Shown here: positions 43,185 through 55,826 of the stretch, one piece after another | Layout: each line of letters opens with the position of its first letter | Position numbering within the stretch: position 1 is the first letter of the stretch | Source: Trichobilharzia regenti | Taxonomy: Eukaryota > Platyhelminthes > Trematoda > Strigeidida > Schistosomatidae | Direction of reading: 5' to 3' | NCBI GenBank assembly: GCA_944472135.2 | Contig: OX235265.1 | Location: forward strand, 57,609,112-57,673,111 | DNA: 64,000 nt | Position numbers and translations under genes: made by a program | Notes under the pieces: generated by a model | The model's database searches: none | Told to the model about the DNA's origin: nothing | The model's input: only the letters and a program-made list of their open reading frames with translations

Positions 43185-44340
43185 GTCTCTCTTTCTGTTT
43201 GCTCGCTTAGTCTGTGACCATTTCACTTGTATGAACCTGTCTCCTTTAACAATGTATATTCCATTTATATTATATATAATATGAGTGTTTGTTGACAGTC
43301 CGTAGCTTAGTGACATATATCCATATATGGTTGTTGTTGACATGTCTGCTATATGTTTTGCTATATATATATTTCGTTCACACAATTTGTGTGAACTACT
43401 TTACTTACTTACCACTGGTGTGAGACCATTTATTTTCGTCTCCTTGTGTTTGGACAATAGAAGTATCATCGCAAACCTAGTGATCTTCTGATTTCCGCCT
43501 TCTCGCGTCAGGACTATTAATTTCTCGACCAGTCCATAACAATAATTTAGCGACGAGTACATAACATTTACACAAATTTAATATTTTTTTCCAACTGTGG
43601 CTATCCATATAATACGTAGAGTTTTACGAATTGGCTTTTCCCCTGTCTTTGTAACCAACATCTGACATTGGTATTATTGTTACTGATTCAGTTAGTTCAA
43701 CTTACGTATAGTTATGCTGATTTTCTTGCGTAATTGTTAACAAATTCGATTGCTCACTTTATCTTAATTATCGTTAACCTACAAATTATCAATTAGGTGA
43801 TAACCTATTGCCGATTTGCAAATTAACCGATATTCATGACCATAATTATTTTCCTCCTTCATATTTTCCATTGACAAACACACCACCGTGTCACTGGTAT
43901 AAATTTGACGTATTATGTTATTAACACTATGCATAAATATATATATATACTCCAGTTTTCATCAGAAACATTGCTTGACCTACTTAACTTAAAATTTCAT
44001 AATCGATGTTGAAATATGTAGTGTCTTGATAAGTGGCTTAGATTTCTACTATTCACACACACTATATTACTATTATTGCTATTAATAATACTACCAGCTT
44101 AAAGTATCTCAAGGCTATACTAAGGTGTCTCATGCTCACCACTTCAGTAATGTTGGAACTGTGAAAAAATTTCCGTTCGATAGGGAATTCTTTATGAAAT
44201 CAAGTTAGCTAGGGAAAATGTGCAGCCAGCCAAAAACAACTCCAGCGAACAGCATGAGATGAAAATGTCTTACTGAAGCTCTTTGTTCCACTCAGAATCT
44301 AAGGGAATGATAATGATAATAGTGGGCGTCTTTAAAAGCC
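42666..44340. other. AT-rich stretch without a recognised gene
   Basis: It contains (AT)n at 43150-43180 and smaller TA runs near 43285 and 43362. No coding signal is seen. Confidence 0.45.
43150..43180. repeat. (AT)n microsatellite
   Basis: About 15 uninterrupted AT units. Confidence 0.9.
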
Positions 44341-44342
44341 AA

Positions 44343-44402
44343 CATCTGTCAAACAAGTGTTTCGCCCTACTCTTGGACTCACCATCGGTCCACATCCATT
44401 AG
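44343..44402 (-). ncRNA. Hammerhead-like SINE relic, minus strand
   Basis: The minus strand reads GATGGTGAG, then TCCAAGAGTAGGGC, GAAAC and CACTTGTT, parallel to the hammerhead relics at 40964 and 47844. Stem II and the GAAA box are recognisable. The core before stem II has an inserted base and the cleavage triplet is GTT. Confidence 0.4.
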
Positions 44403-45221
44403 ATGATGTTGATTAGAGTTCAGGATTACTGGAATGTCAGCATACCACCAGTGATCCATGCAAATCCATCAAACTTTTGATTTTGGTATTGACTAATTAT
44501 CATAATGAATAGCTTAGATGACCAGATTAGTGACAACGTTTCACCATGTCTACATCTTGAAAGCTCTTCTCGTCACCCTGACTAATACAAACGGCTTTAG
44601 AAAGACCCAGGAGTACATAAAATTGTATGGTACGGTCATACTACCATTGCAAGTTTACATGCAATGAAAGTGTTCTATTTCTATCATATTTCCGGCAAGG
44701 GAGTAAATTTTAAACTATTATTGTGGCGTTGGAGAGTAATTTCACTAGAAATATTATCAAAATAATTAAGATAATAAATTCGTGACCACATGCTAACTTA
44801 TATTTCAAATTTATCCACAACTTATCAATCCATCTCACAAACATTTTGTTCAAACAATCCATACCACTAGGTCACAGAATATGTATACACATATATAGAT
44901 ACATATTTTTTTCAAGTATTGATTTTGTAGCGATTTTGTTTGGTTGGTTGGAGGATTTCATCAAGAAAGAGAGAGAGAGAGAATTCACCTTGTAAGCAAG
45001 TTAACTAAAGTCCTAATGAGCACTGAACAACGAAAGAGTTTCCAGTTTTAGTAAAAAAAGAGTGAAGTATTAAGAACAGTATAATCAGTAAACAACAAAC
45101 TATTTATTACTGAAATATTCTTCATTAATGAAACGCACTCAATGGCAGGAAACGCTGGACTTGAGTTTCGTGTTTGTTGTGACTTGTCAGAAAGGTATAT
45201 CTACAATCTGGAGTGGACAGT

Positions 45222-45262
45222 TGTCCCATCATAGGTTTCAACCCGTGTCACAGTTGAAGAAG
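45222..45262 (+). ncRNA. Very decayed hammerhead-like segment
   Basis: GTCCCATCATAGG followed by TTTCAAC and CCGTGTCACAG follows the order of the other relics, but the GAAA box is damaged. This is a weak call based on alignment by eye. Confidence 0.25.
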
Positions 45263-46217
45263 TTACCACTAAGCTATTCGGGCTTACCGACTGACCTCCG
45301 GTTGTAGTGTAATGGATACAATAATTGGTTACCAGAGAGTAAGCAATGTCACCTATCTATTATTTGGTGTTGGTAATAACTGAATTCTACCATTCACTTT
45401 TGCCATACTATCAACGATCAGCATTTCACCGGTAACATGTGTGACTGTAGTACTGGATGATTCACCATGGGTGAAGATACGCCTTTCTGACTACCACGAA
45501 ACCTAGATTCAGAGCTTCTGACTGACTGAAATCAACCGCCGAATGTTAAATTATCCTTTGTAACCCTTATTTTCTTAAGGTTTCACTCCACAGTCACCCA
45601 GAACAGTAGTCAAATAACACTACTGATACCGGCTATGATTCCGAGCATGTAATTATTAAGAAGGTAGGTTATTTAGCGGGATCTCTGTATTGTTTGCCTA
45701 ATGAATAGACTTCGACGAGTGACCCACTTGTGTACATTATCCACCGGGTGTCACTGGAGTAACTTATTCAATTCATAATATCTGTGACACTGAGAATTCA
45801 TCTCCTTAAGAAGAAGATACATGACAGTCAGTTAAATGTTAATGTCTGAGATAGCTCCATGCACCTGTATTTCAACTCAACGATTTTGATGTTCTGTCGC
45901 TTCCTTTGATCTTGCTTGACTTCCTTTAAACTGTTTTTTTGTTAACACAGTGCGTGAGCCAGAAAGGCTCACAAATCATCTCAATAAATAAAATCACGTA
46001 CTCGCAAAACTTTAAAAGAAGTAAATTGTTCCTTATGCAAATTGAAAATAAGATTTTGTTCGTTTCGTCATACCTAGATGCATAAATTCTTAAGAAGTGA
46101 ACAGATTCCCTTTTATACCTAAATACACTATACATTCACAACATGCGATGAGAAATTGACTGTCTTTCATTTAATACTGTTCTTTAATGGATCAATAAAT
46201 ACATAATCTTGAGATAG

Positions 46218-46255
<38 letters not shown>

Positions 46256-46258
46256 GTA
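46218..46258. repeat. (TA)n microsatellite
   Basis: TA repeats with one G interruption near the right end. Confidence 0.9.
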
Positions 46259-47774
46259 AAGTTAATAGTACTCGTTATCATTTCAAGTGTCATAGAAAAT
46301 GCAGTCTAAAATCTTTCTTAATGAGTACCTAAATTTGAAACAATTTAAATTCTTCTAAACTCTTGTGGCATCACTAAAAAGCTGACGATGAACCAAAGTA
46401 ACTTAATCGTGTAATGGTGATAATTTGTCCAGTAAATTTAAAACTTAAAATAGGAGAAAAACTTGAATTATGATTGAAAAGGCAACCATATGGATTGTGA
46501 AATTTTAAAAGTTTTAAAATGCATACATACCAGGACAATGAAAATGAATGATCAGTAGAGTGTGATTTCAAAACTTTTTTTAAATATTTAAGGCCATTGT
46601 GATGAAACGACTGACTACCTCAAAATTAGTCTCCAGTTTTATTATGTAGCCTTTAATTTTGCCTGATATTAGCCTATAACACCTTGAAATAATTGTATTT
46701 CTCTGTTATCATTTATTCATGACACTTATTATATTTCAGACAATTTGTCAGAGCTTACACCCTCATTGATTGTTAATTATCTTAACTTACCAGTGAATTT
46801 AGTATTTGTCCAGGTCATTTGAAATTGACATATTCTAAATATCGTTATCATGTGTTTCGACTGTTGTTTCAGACAGACTACCAAGGAATAACTGATTATC
46901 TCAGAATTAATGTTACTTGATTGAGTATCGAGAAGGAAAATTAAAATCTCTCCACACATTTTATTTATTAGAAAACAACTTGGTTCGTAGGATATCGCAA
47001 ATCATTGTGCTTTAGACGAACTGGACATGCATTTTATGGATTCAAATACAAACCTCATTTGCTAACTGAACCTCAGATTCTGTTCGATTGTTAACAGCCG
47101 TCACGTGAATGCATGACATGTGTACGCCTGTTCATTGTCCCCACATTGGATTTCTAATAAGGTTTCCTATAGAAGATTTAAATCATGCAGAATTCCACAG
47201 TGGTATCACACAAGCGGTTATTGTACAGGTTGTGTCAGTCCTCACTAGACAGATTCTTAATGAAACCATCTTATATTAGTTCAGTAAGAAGTACTGTTAG
47301 GTTTCAAATATAAAAATACATGTAAGAAAATGTTAGGCTACAGTTTGCTTTGCTAATGCTAGCCAGTGTGATACAGAAACTTAGGCTGAGAGAATCTTGA
47401 GAGCGAGTACTTTTTAATGCAATGGAAGTGAACGGTTAATTCGCGATTCTGTTCACGCAGATATTAATTTAATTTCACAAGCATTTCTGTATGCATATTC
47501 TGATTGTTTTCATAGGAAATATCATTGATTTTATATTTGGTAGTGTCTTTATAATTTCCGTAGAAAGTGTGTATAATCTATCTTGTGAAATTATTCTCTA
47601 TAAGATACAGTCTAGCAGATAATTTCTTCTCAGACAAGATTTGTGAGAGGCGTTCACCGTTTCCGTAAACGTGGTGTCAAGTGAATACTCATCCACGTTT
47701 TTGGTTGGCAGTAGCATGATTCTGCGAAATGATGAAGGTGAGAACTCATACTTCATTGAATTCAGAACCAGTAA

Positions 47775-47930
47775 AAATAACGATGAGTTGCTCTGCTCCT
47801 AAACTGGAGATCCTAGGTTCGGTCTGCGTTGATGTAATGGGTGAGCACTGTTTGAAGGTCCTAAACTAGGACGAAACCACTGTCTAGCGATCCATTGGGT
47901 CGGTTAATCACAAAATCTTCATTGAAGAAC
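47775..47930 (+). mobile_element. Smalpha-like SINE relic with hammerhead segment
   Basis: The tRNA-like head ends in GAGATCCTAGGTTCGGTCTGCG, with B-box-like AGGTTCGGTCT. About 20 bp on, 47844-47895 reads GCACTG, a degraded core, TCCTAAACTAGGAC (stem II), intact GAAAC, then GTC and TAGC. Head and ribozyme are on the same strand and in the order I recall for Smalpha. The damaged core argues against activity. Confidence 0.5.
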
Positions 47931-48196
47931 GTGACTATCGATCTGTTGCATTACTTCGTATGCATTTTATCACTAAAGACTGCTGAGAACTCTATTATGT
48001 AAGCATATTTTCTGGGGAGCAAATGGAATTTGGATGACAAAATGAAATTATTTAGCTGTTAAGATGGTGTCCTATTATGCAGCCCCTGAAATGAATATCA
48101 CTGAAGAAAGGTTAGAATATGAATTGTTTGATAATTATCAAGAATAAATGCAAACCGAAAGTGAAATTTGTCTAAATGACTCATCGTAATCAGTTA

Positions 48197-48374
48197 CACA
48201 GTGGTTAGGACTCTCGCCGACCATGCATATGGTCCGGGGTTCGAGCCCACGCCGGCGCACACCTGATATCTATGGTCGGCCTGCAAAATTTGGGCTACCG
48301 ATATCCATGCTGAAAATTCCATACTTGTACCAAAAATACAGTGTGGAATCAAGCTGTAAATAAAAAAAAAAAAA
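48197..48374 (+). mobile_element. tRNA-headed SINE copy 3, slightly 5'-truncated
   Basis: It begins within the A-box (CACAGTGGTTAGGA), keeps B-box GGTTCGAGCCC and the full body, and ends in a run of A. Very similar to the copies at 11564 and 58736. Confidence 0.88.
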
Positions 48375-49061
48375 TACACTTACATGAAGCACCAAAAAGT
48401 CTCAAGTTTAGACAGTTTCAATCAACTTTTATAGTTCACGGAATATTCTTTTATCTTAGAATACTAACAAGACTCTATTAAGAATACGATTTTATTTTGA
48501 TAGATCACACAGTGGTTTTACAGTGATATTTATTGATGACATTTCGAACACAAATTATTGATTATAATCACATCAGGGTACTCACACAACTTTCTTGCTG
48601 TACACCAATGTGTGATTAATCGAAATAAAATCTTATCCCTAATGGAGTTATACTCTACCACAGTGCCCAAGCTTTATACTTCAACTAATAAGACTGTTTA
48701 CAATCGTTTTAGCTGCTCTTTCGTGTCATATGAAATTCCTTTGTAATACTTATGTTCATTTGTTTGAAAATTTAAAGCGATAACTCCAACTATACTGATG
48801 CTGAAAGTTACTAGTATGTGAGCATTTTGAAAATTGAAACCTCATGTGTAGATACTAGTACACTGAACATGACAGTGGGTGATACTTTGTGAAAATTGTG
48901 GCGAATTTATCTGATTTGTGTATAATCAGAAATATCGGTGTATGCATTTCGTAGGTTATGCATTCAGTAATACATTCTGTCTTGAAATATGTGCAGGTGG
49001 AATGAGAGATACGAAATAAATTACATAATTAACAACTTATACTAGTTGCATAACAAGTGGC

Positions 49062-49290
49062 TGGCGTGGCACAGTCGCCCAAGTGCCTCATACTTTGATA
49101 TTAGAAAGAACAAGTGATGGGTTTGAGTCTGAGAGGAAATATCATCAATTACAGGGAAGCGGTTATGTCCAACAAATGTGTCCCGAATAGAATTGATTGT
49201 GCGTCTTAGGTTCCACCAAATGACCTCATATTAATCTTCAAATACTGTTGAAGGGTCCCTACTAGAAGTCAACATTTCACTAGGCATCAT
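49062..49290 (+). mobile_element. Smalpha-like SINE relic, strongly decayed
   Basis: An A-box-like GTGGCACAGTCGCCCAAGTG and a B-box-like GGGTTTGAGTCTG are spaced as in a tRNA head. Near 49248-49285 GAAGGGTCCCTACTAG and CACTAGGCATC recall the stem II and stem I parts of the hammerhead, but the GAAA box is lost. Confidence 0.4.
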
Positions 49291-49849
49291 CTACTTCGTA
49301 ATAATAACATTTAGAAAATCAAAAGATAGTGATTCAGCGAAGAGACTCTTTTCAACGAATTTATCATCAAGCTGTACAGTCATATATATATGGTTTTTTT
49401 AATAAGTTATATCCGGTGAGGGAATTGAATCTTAGGTGTGAATGCATAAAATAATAATAATATGAAGTTCAGTTAAAACTAGAATGTTTGTGATTATAAT
49501 CGTAGTTAAATGTCAAGTGGCAAAGCAGATTAATGTCATATATAGAATAATTCATAGGAGGGAGAGAACTTGAAAAAGGATGTGCAATTATAGGATTAGT
49601 AGACAAATCGAATAGAACAAAAACGTTACGTAATATTGTGTGAAATTTAATAGCATAGAATTTATCGTTGTAAAAAACAATTGATTTAGAATGACAAGTG
49701 GAACAAGTGAAATAATACCGGGGACAGTTCAAAGTGAGAATAGTAATAGTAACAATTGACTTAATAAGGAAGAGTATACAAATTGAATAGACAAAATGAA
49801 AAATTTGGTAGAGCTAAAATATGATTGGGGATTATCATATTTTAGCATA

Positions 49850-50310
49850 GAGGGATTAAGACCATGAAAGTTGGAGGGGTTGAACGAACTTTTTTTGTAC
49901 ACAGAGATCTGGCTTTTCTGTTTCGATAGCCAAAGCTTCAGCAATACAGATGAGTTGGGTACGTAGGGATTTAGGCAAATTACTCTTTGCCTTGTAGATG
50001 ACTTTAAAGGCGAAGGCTATAGAGATAGGGTGATCATTATCGACGAGATGTTCAATGATCGCGCTTATCGCTCCACTTCCACCTTTTCGTAGCCATGCAG
50101 GATAATGTTCTTGCACCCTCTTGGACAAAACTCGAGTCGAACGACCGATATGCCTAGCTCCACAAGAGCAGGTGAATTGATAAACGCACATAGAGTTGGT
50201 CAACATTGGGATCTTGTCCTTCAGCTTATTGAACAATAATGGTCGGCTAGTAAAAGCTATTCTCAGAGAGGCAGCAGGGAATGTTCTTTTCTAATAACAT
50301 TTGACAAAAG
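49850..50310 (-). pseudogene. Penelope-like GIY-YIG endonuclease fragment
   Basis: Minus-strand frame 50236-49856 reads VYQFTCSCGARHIGRSTRVL (YIG changed to HIG), VQEHYPAWL, IIEHLVDNDHPI, a IAEALAIETEKPDL block and CVQKKFVQPLQLSW. Sequence upstream to about 50310 continues the linker (AFTSRPLLFNKLKDKIP). It is the same lineage as the fragments at 38340 and 41075. Confidence 0.8.
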
Positions 50311-50779
50311 ATATACAATGAAATAAACACAGGGACAAATTTAGTCGTTTTTACCTACAGTTGTTGACAATATTTTGTCTGTTGGAGTGATCATTACTCC
50401 TCTGACAGTCAATAAAAATTCATATTCAACACTACAGTCATAATATAACAGCAGAACGCATAAGTATTTAGTAAGAGAACTGTTTGTTTGGAGCAATGAT
50501 GTACAATTATGGTAGAATGACAAAAAGCTTACATTGGAGTTTTTCACACACCAAAATCTTTCAAAGAGTTGTATGTTTATCTTCAGTTTATTGATCAAAT
50601 TCTAACCAGCATTGATTGAAGGGAAGAATTATTGTTGACAGTGAAAATTTTCGGTCATTCTGAAAGCACTTCATGGTATTTATTTCAATTTTGATCACGA
50701 ATCGATTGCATACAGAGAACCAGTGAAAACCAGATAGTACTGGATAGCTTTTTCCTTCTAATTTGGAGCCCTTCAGTAA

Positions 50780-50865
50780 TAGACACGCATGACCCCATCG
50801 GGGATTTAACCCGTGACCTTCAGGTTACGAGGCGAGCGCGTTGACCATTGGACTCTTGGAACAGG
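50780..50865 (-). repeat. tRNA-like SINE head
   Basis: The minus strand reads TCCAATGGTCAACGCGCTCGCC (A-box-like) and then CCTGAAGGTCACGGGTTAAATCCCCGATG (B-box-like GGTTAAATCCC with a paired T-stem). The head resembles a tRNA but lacks a closed acceptor stem. Confidence 0.5.
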
Positions 50866-51599
50866 GACCAGTGGCCAGTCTGTGAATTCGAAATTCCGTC
50901 AGTTTTCATAAATAGTACAACTGGCAGTCTGTATCATTGGTGAGTATTCGTTTTCAAATCAGATATGGTGGACCTGATTGGTCACCACCTCACTGAAGAA
51001 CGGAAGGAACCTTCACTCTGCGGTCAGTCACTAGTAAGCATCAGAGGAAATTCACATTAATTGAATAAGAAAGCACTGAAAGCCTTGTAATTTACACTTT
51101 CACTGGTTACTAGAGTGTAACCAATTTCATGTGTCTAGTTTTTAGTTTTAGAGCTATTCACTTCTATCACCACTGGTCATGTATGCAGTGTATGGTCAGC
51201 CTTCATCACAATACACTTTGATTTAATGTTGGATGATTGAAAGCAGTTTGGTTGGAAGTTGTAGGCTGAGGTTTTGAGGTTGCCGGTACCCGTCAACAAT
51301 GCGTACTTTCAACCATGAGAGAACTGATGGTGAGAGATCAAAAGTGCTTCGTATCCTGAACTCTAACAAGACGAACGGGACATTCAAATGCGTAACATTA
51401 AACACATGGAAAGGAACTGTAGTGCGGTTATGCTCCTCAGCCTGATGTCTGCTTAGAATAATACAAATAGATTGTAACCAATACCACTTACAAATCCTGC
51501 TGAACTCTTCTTGAATAAATATTAAAATTCATGCAGCTAATACCACAGCGAGCTCTCATCATCGCACTAACCCATCGCATTAGAAAAACCTGCAGCAGT

Positions 51600-52170
51600 G
51601 ATTGCTAGGAAGAGGAGCTCCTATTCTTGAAAAATATCTTGGCTCAAAGTGGTTACCCCGTACATTTTGTCGACAGCAGCGTGAAACCAAAACCAAAAAG
51701 GGAAAAAGTCAATACAGCACCGAAGAAAACTCTGTATATTAATATGAACTTCAGGGGATATTTGGCAGCTGATATTCTGAGGAGGAGAATATCCAGCTCT
51801 TTAAAGAAGACGTTTCCTGCATCAACACTAAGAGTGACATTCTATAGCCGCCTAATACTTCTAAACAATGCAAAGTACAAGCTCTCTCATATGATTAATT
51901 CACTATGATTATACCAGTTCACCTGCTTGTCCAGAGCTGGGTACATAGGTCGTTGTGTGCGCGTCCTTTCAAACCGTGTTATAGAACATTATATATAACC
52001 CAATTCACATATCACTGGTGGACATTGTCGCAAGGCCTCATCCTTTAATGAAACAATTTTACAGGTCTTCTGGATTTTTACTGGCTTTTCAATTGCCTTT
52101 AATTCATTACAAAACCCACCTTCGAAATGAAATCAACTGGTACAGCTTTATTGTCACAGAGATAGTGTGA
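51600..52170 (+). pseudogene. Penelope-like fragment (linker plus start of GIY-YIG domain)
   Basis: The frame 51627-51908 has NILAQSGYPVHFVD, KKTLYINMNFRGYLAADILRRR, then a TFPASTLRVTFYSR block. After a stop it continues LYQFTCLSRAGYIGRCVRVL and RVIEHY. It matches the linker-endonuclease order of the fragment at 38340. The C-terminal signature is not seen. Confidence 0.7.
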
Positions 52171-52744
52171 TTGTTAGACCAGGGAACTCTCACATGCGAA
52201 GCATATGTAATGAGTCATATGATGCATATTCATGAAGTATACGCTGAACTGTACTAAGTATACAAATAGATGTGTTAGTTTGAATTAATACATAATTGTA
52301 AGTTGGTCTGCAAATGTTTCCCTTATTATTTCTCTGTACACAGGTAATAGATTAATTTTGATATTAATTCTTTGTAGTTCTATGAAATTTCTCGATTTTT
52401 TTCTCAAGTCTTGAAATGCTCAGCACTAAAAAACTATTCACAGCTTGTATCTTGTCATTGTAGGCAATCTTCGTAAAAGAAGAATGTCTGTGAAGCATTA
52501 ACAATCTACTGATCTCAATTCTAGCCAATAAATTAAAAGTAGCCTTAGTTTACAATCGAATATGGCAAATTAGCCAATCATGAGAAGATTTCAATTCGAC
52601 ATGTTATTGGTTCACTGTAAAAGATAATGTTTAGCTAGGCATTAGTCATTATTTTCATGAATTCAGTGAATTAAATATTTTTCTGGATTATTTCAATATC
52701 GTCGAAATCAATTTTGTGACTTCATTTTATAGCTTATGGTCTGA

Positions 52745-53640
52745 AAGCTACATCTATGTCTGATGGTTTTTGAAGCTTTTCTAGTTCAACTAGATTTCTC
52801 GGTGGTAGGACATATGCTCTATGGTGTACATTTCTCATGAATCTAATTTCTCTCGATATTTGTCCGATGTATGTGCAATCACATTCCAAGAACTTTATTT
52901 TGTAGATGCAATTAGATTGAGAATCCCTAGGGAGTTAATGTTTTAAATGGACAAGGTTGCTCTGTAATGTGTGAGCATGACGTTTTGGAAAAAACTCCAA
53001 TGTGGTGCTTAATGAGTACTCTTCTGATATCGTCTGATTTTTCTCGTCTATATGGAATGACAACTGTTGAGTTACATGTCTTCGGAATATGTTTCCGACC
53101 ATATTTCATGTCGGTGTAGATTTTCTTGATGAAGTTCTTTGAGTAGTTATTTTTCTTGAGATCCTCAGTAATGTTTGATATTCCTTCCTCAATCTCCATC
53201 TCATCTGCTATCAAAGAGTGAGCTTGTCTAGGAAGACTTGAAACAACTGAAAATTATGCGCTGATGGAGTGTGATGAGCCTAAGTTTAAATATTTCTTGG
53301 AGTGGGTTTTCTTTTTGAATACAGATATATTAAAATATCTGTTTTCCCTCCACCTAACTAGATAGTCTAGAAATGGTAATTCACCGATGTCTGATTCTGC
53401 CTCTGAAGTAAACTAGATGTTGGGAGATAGATTGTTCAATTTCTCCAAAAATAAACTGTGTAGGTTTCGTTTTAGCCCAACAAAAGTATCATTAAGGAAT
53501 ATGAACCACATTTTAGGCGTGATTATGCTTGAAAAGATGTTATCTTCAAATCTATTCATAAAAAGATTAACGACAATCGGGGAAACTGGCAGTTGTGGCA
53601 TTAGTCATGACGTTGGTTACTGCCTCGTATCTAATCAATG
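52745..53640 (-). pseudogene. Penelope-like element, RT end to endonuclease
   Basis: Minus-strand order: LPVSPIVVNLFMNRFE, then FLNDTF at the catalytic box (family YVDD or YADD; the first Asp is Asn here), ELPFLDYLVRW, NISVFKKKTHS, then frame 53214-52927 with KNNYSKNFIKKIY and IPYRREKSDDIRRVL, then after a stop CDCTYIGQISREIRFM of the GIY-YIG domain. Several stops and the catalytic change show it is dead. The sequence differs from the other Penelope lineages here. Confidence 0.75.
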
Positions 53641-54640
53641 TGTGTTGCAAGTTAGTTTACAGGAAATCCATTCTAGACACAAATCTCATGTTTATTAGCA
53701 CCTACTGCAAGACATTCCCATGTACAACCTTGACACAACAAATACGTTAACTGGTACTGAACCATTCACCAAAATAGTGAGTGGTGTAGATTTTGAAACT
53801 AGGAGATATAAATAACAAAAGTCTCCGAGAGACTGCATATATACCATGTTGGTAGTTGGCTAATAAACACAAAATCTAAGTCCAGGGCACATTATACACT
53901 TGTACAACAGACTTCTGTCACTGCCAATGGTTTATCATCCAGATTGATTATCACTGTTGTTGCCAAATAACCAATCGTATCAGACAACTATCATGACAAC
54001 AAATAACCACCAGGAAAACTTATTGCACAGAAAACAGTAAAACTACAAAACCAAATTTCATAGGCCAATAAATATACATGGTAGCATGTTGTCAAAAGTA
54101 AAACAGACTGAGAATACATAAATAATTATTTTAAAATCTTCGTAATAATGAGATTTTCTGAGGTAGCGAATCGACTATTACCCAGAAGTCAATCAACTAC
54201 GCTGAAACGCAAAATTCAGCGAAATTCTAACCGATGGCCTTCAAGTCATGTGATGAAGAATGCAGAAAACACAGTATAGCAAAGTGTTCATATCTCTTCA
54301 GGCGTAGATAGTAAATGCGACTATTTAGTCACAAACTCATATTTGGAATATTGTGCAGTGTTTATCGGCTGTATTCAATAGGCGATTTTCCTAGCCTTAA
54401 GTGTTATTTAGACTATGGTAACTAATCAATGGACGCGCATTTCGCCTTATTTGAGACACCTTATATGAGTGTACATGTGTCCCAGTGAGTGTTGGTTACT
54501 CTACTGAAATTCGAACTAAGTATCCATGCCTTCAAACACCAAGGCAATATCCACTTACCTAGAAATTCTTATGTCCACAGAGACAGAACATATCGTTCTG
54601 CAATAATCAATCAACGAGGAATTGAAAATGACTAAAATTT
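53641..54640. other. Stretch without a recognised gene
   Basis: A weak tRNA-like, minus-strand B-box (GAAATTCGAACTAAG) lies near 54508. Nothing else is supported. Confidence 0.4.
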
Positions 54641-54869
54641 TCTACTAACTGTCGGTTTGATCGACAATATAGATGATTTCACAGAACTTACCTATTTGCG
54701 AAATAATCATCATTTGACTCTTAATACTGGACTTTAATGTCTCTGTCTGTCTGGATTCAACATAGAACTTCGCACCGAAGTGCACCAGTTCGAGTTGCCA
54801 CGTTCCAAATAGCACACAAAGGTAAACAAGAAGATGAGTGAAGAGAATCAGTAGAGTTTGACAAGTATA

Positions 54870-55826
54870 AGAGTGAAACAGAATGGGTAATGGTAGAAAG
54901 GAATATGAAAGATTACAGAGATTGAATACATCTGCGCTGGCCATTGACAACGATTTTGAGCCATGTCACCTATTGTCTCCAGCCATTGATTCCTAGAGTC
55001 CCGAGGCCCCAACCAGTCAGGAAGTCTGCATCTCCCTACCTGACTCAGTTTAACTGTCAAGGATTTCATGGATTGATGCCATGTTTTTGTTTGGCCACCA
55101 CTGGCTCTTTCCAACCTTTACCTATATCAGCTAGCAATGCCCGTCGGGGGAGGCGGTGGTTAGGCATGCGCACCACGTGACCTAGCCATCTTAGTCTATG
55201 TAACTCTATAGCCTCGTCGATTGATTTTCCCTCTTTGCCCAACACTCTACGCCTAACGTCAACATTACTTATCTTGTGAAACCACTAACGTGAGACAGGG
55301 ATCGCAGACATCTATGATCGAAAGCAGTCAACCTTTTCATGTCTTCAACTCGTATTGGCCATGTTTCAGAGCCATAGAGAAGGACGGAGCGAACTGCTGA
55401 GCAGTACACACGTCCATTGGTCGATAACCGGATGTCACGCCTACGCCAGAGATGGTGTAAGTCAGCGAAAGCAGCTCGAGCTTTTCGGATCCGTGCTGAG
55501 ATTTCGTTGCCAATCAGTCCGTTGGTGCTAATACAACTTCCCAAATAGGTGAAGTGGTCAACATGTTCTATCACTTCACTGCCTATCACTAAGTTAGGAG
55601 TTGACGTGGTCCAGTCCTGTAGCAGCATCTTACATTTTGTAGGGGCGAATCGCATGCCAAACATACGAAGATTGCTGCTCAAAGTGTTCAGAAGACTCTG
55701 CATTTTGTCAGCATCCTCCCCTAACAGGACTATGTCATCTGCATATTCTAAGTCCATAAGACTATTCCCTGGTAACAAGTCGATTCCTAAGTCATTACGT
55801 TCAGTTAAGGATACTTCCATTAGCAT
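54870..55826 (-). pseudogene. RTE/SR2-like reverse transcriptase, C-terminal half
   Basis: Frame 55826-55269 shows DLEYADDIVLLGEDADKMQ (catalytic box), GMRFAPTKCKMLLQDW, HFTYLGSCIST, ISARIRKARAAFADL, a VRSVLLYGSETWP block and HRCLRSLSH. After a frame break it continues with HRLRWLGHVVRMP and then GGQTKTWHQSMKSLT and RNQWLETIGDMAQNR, the usual end of this family. The 5' two thirds are absent. Confidence 0.85.
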
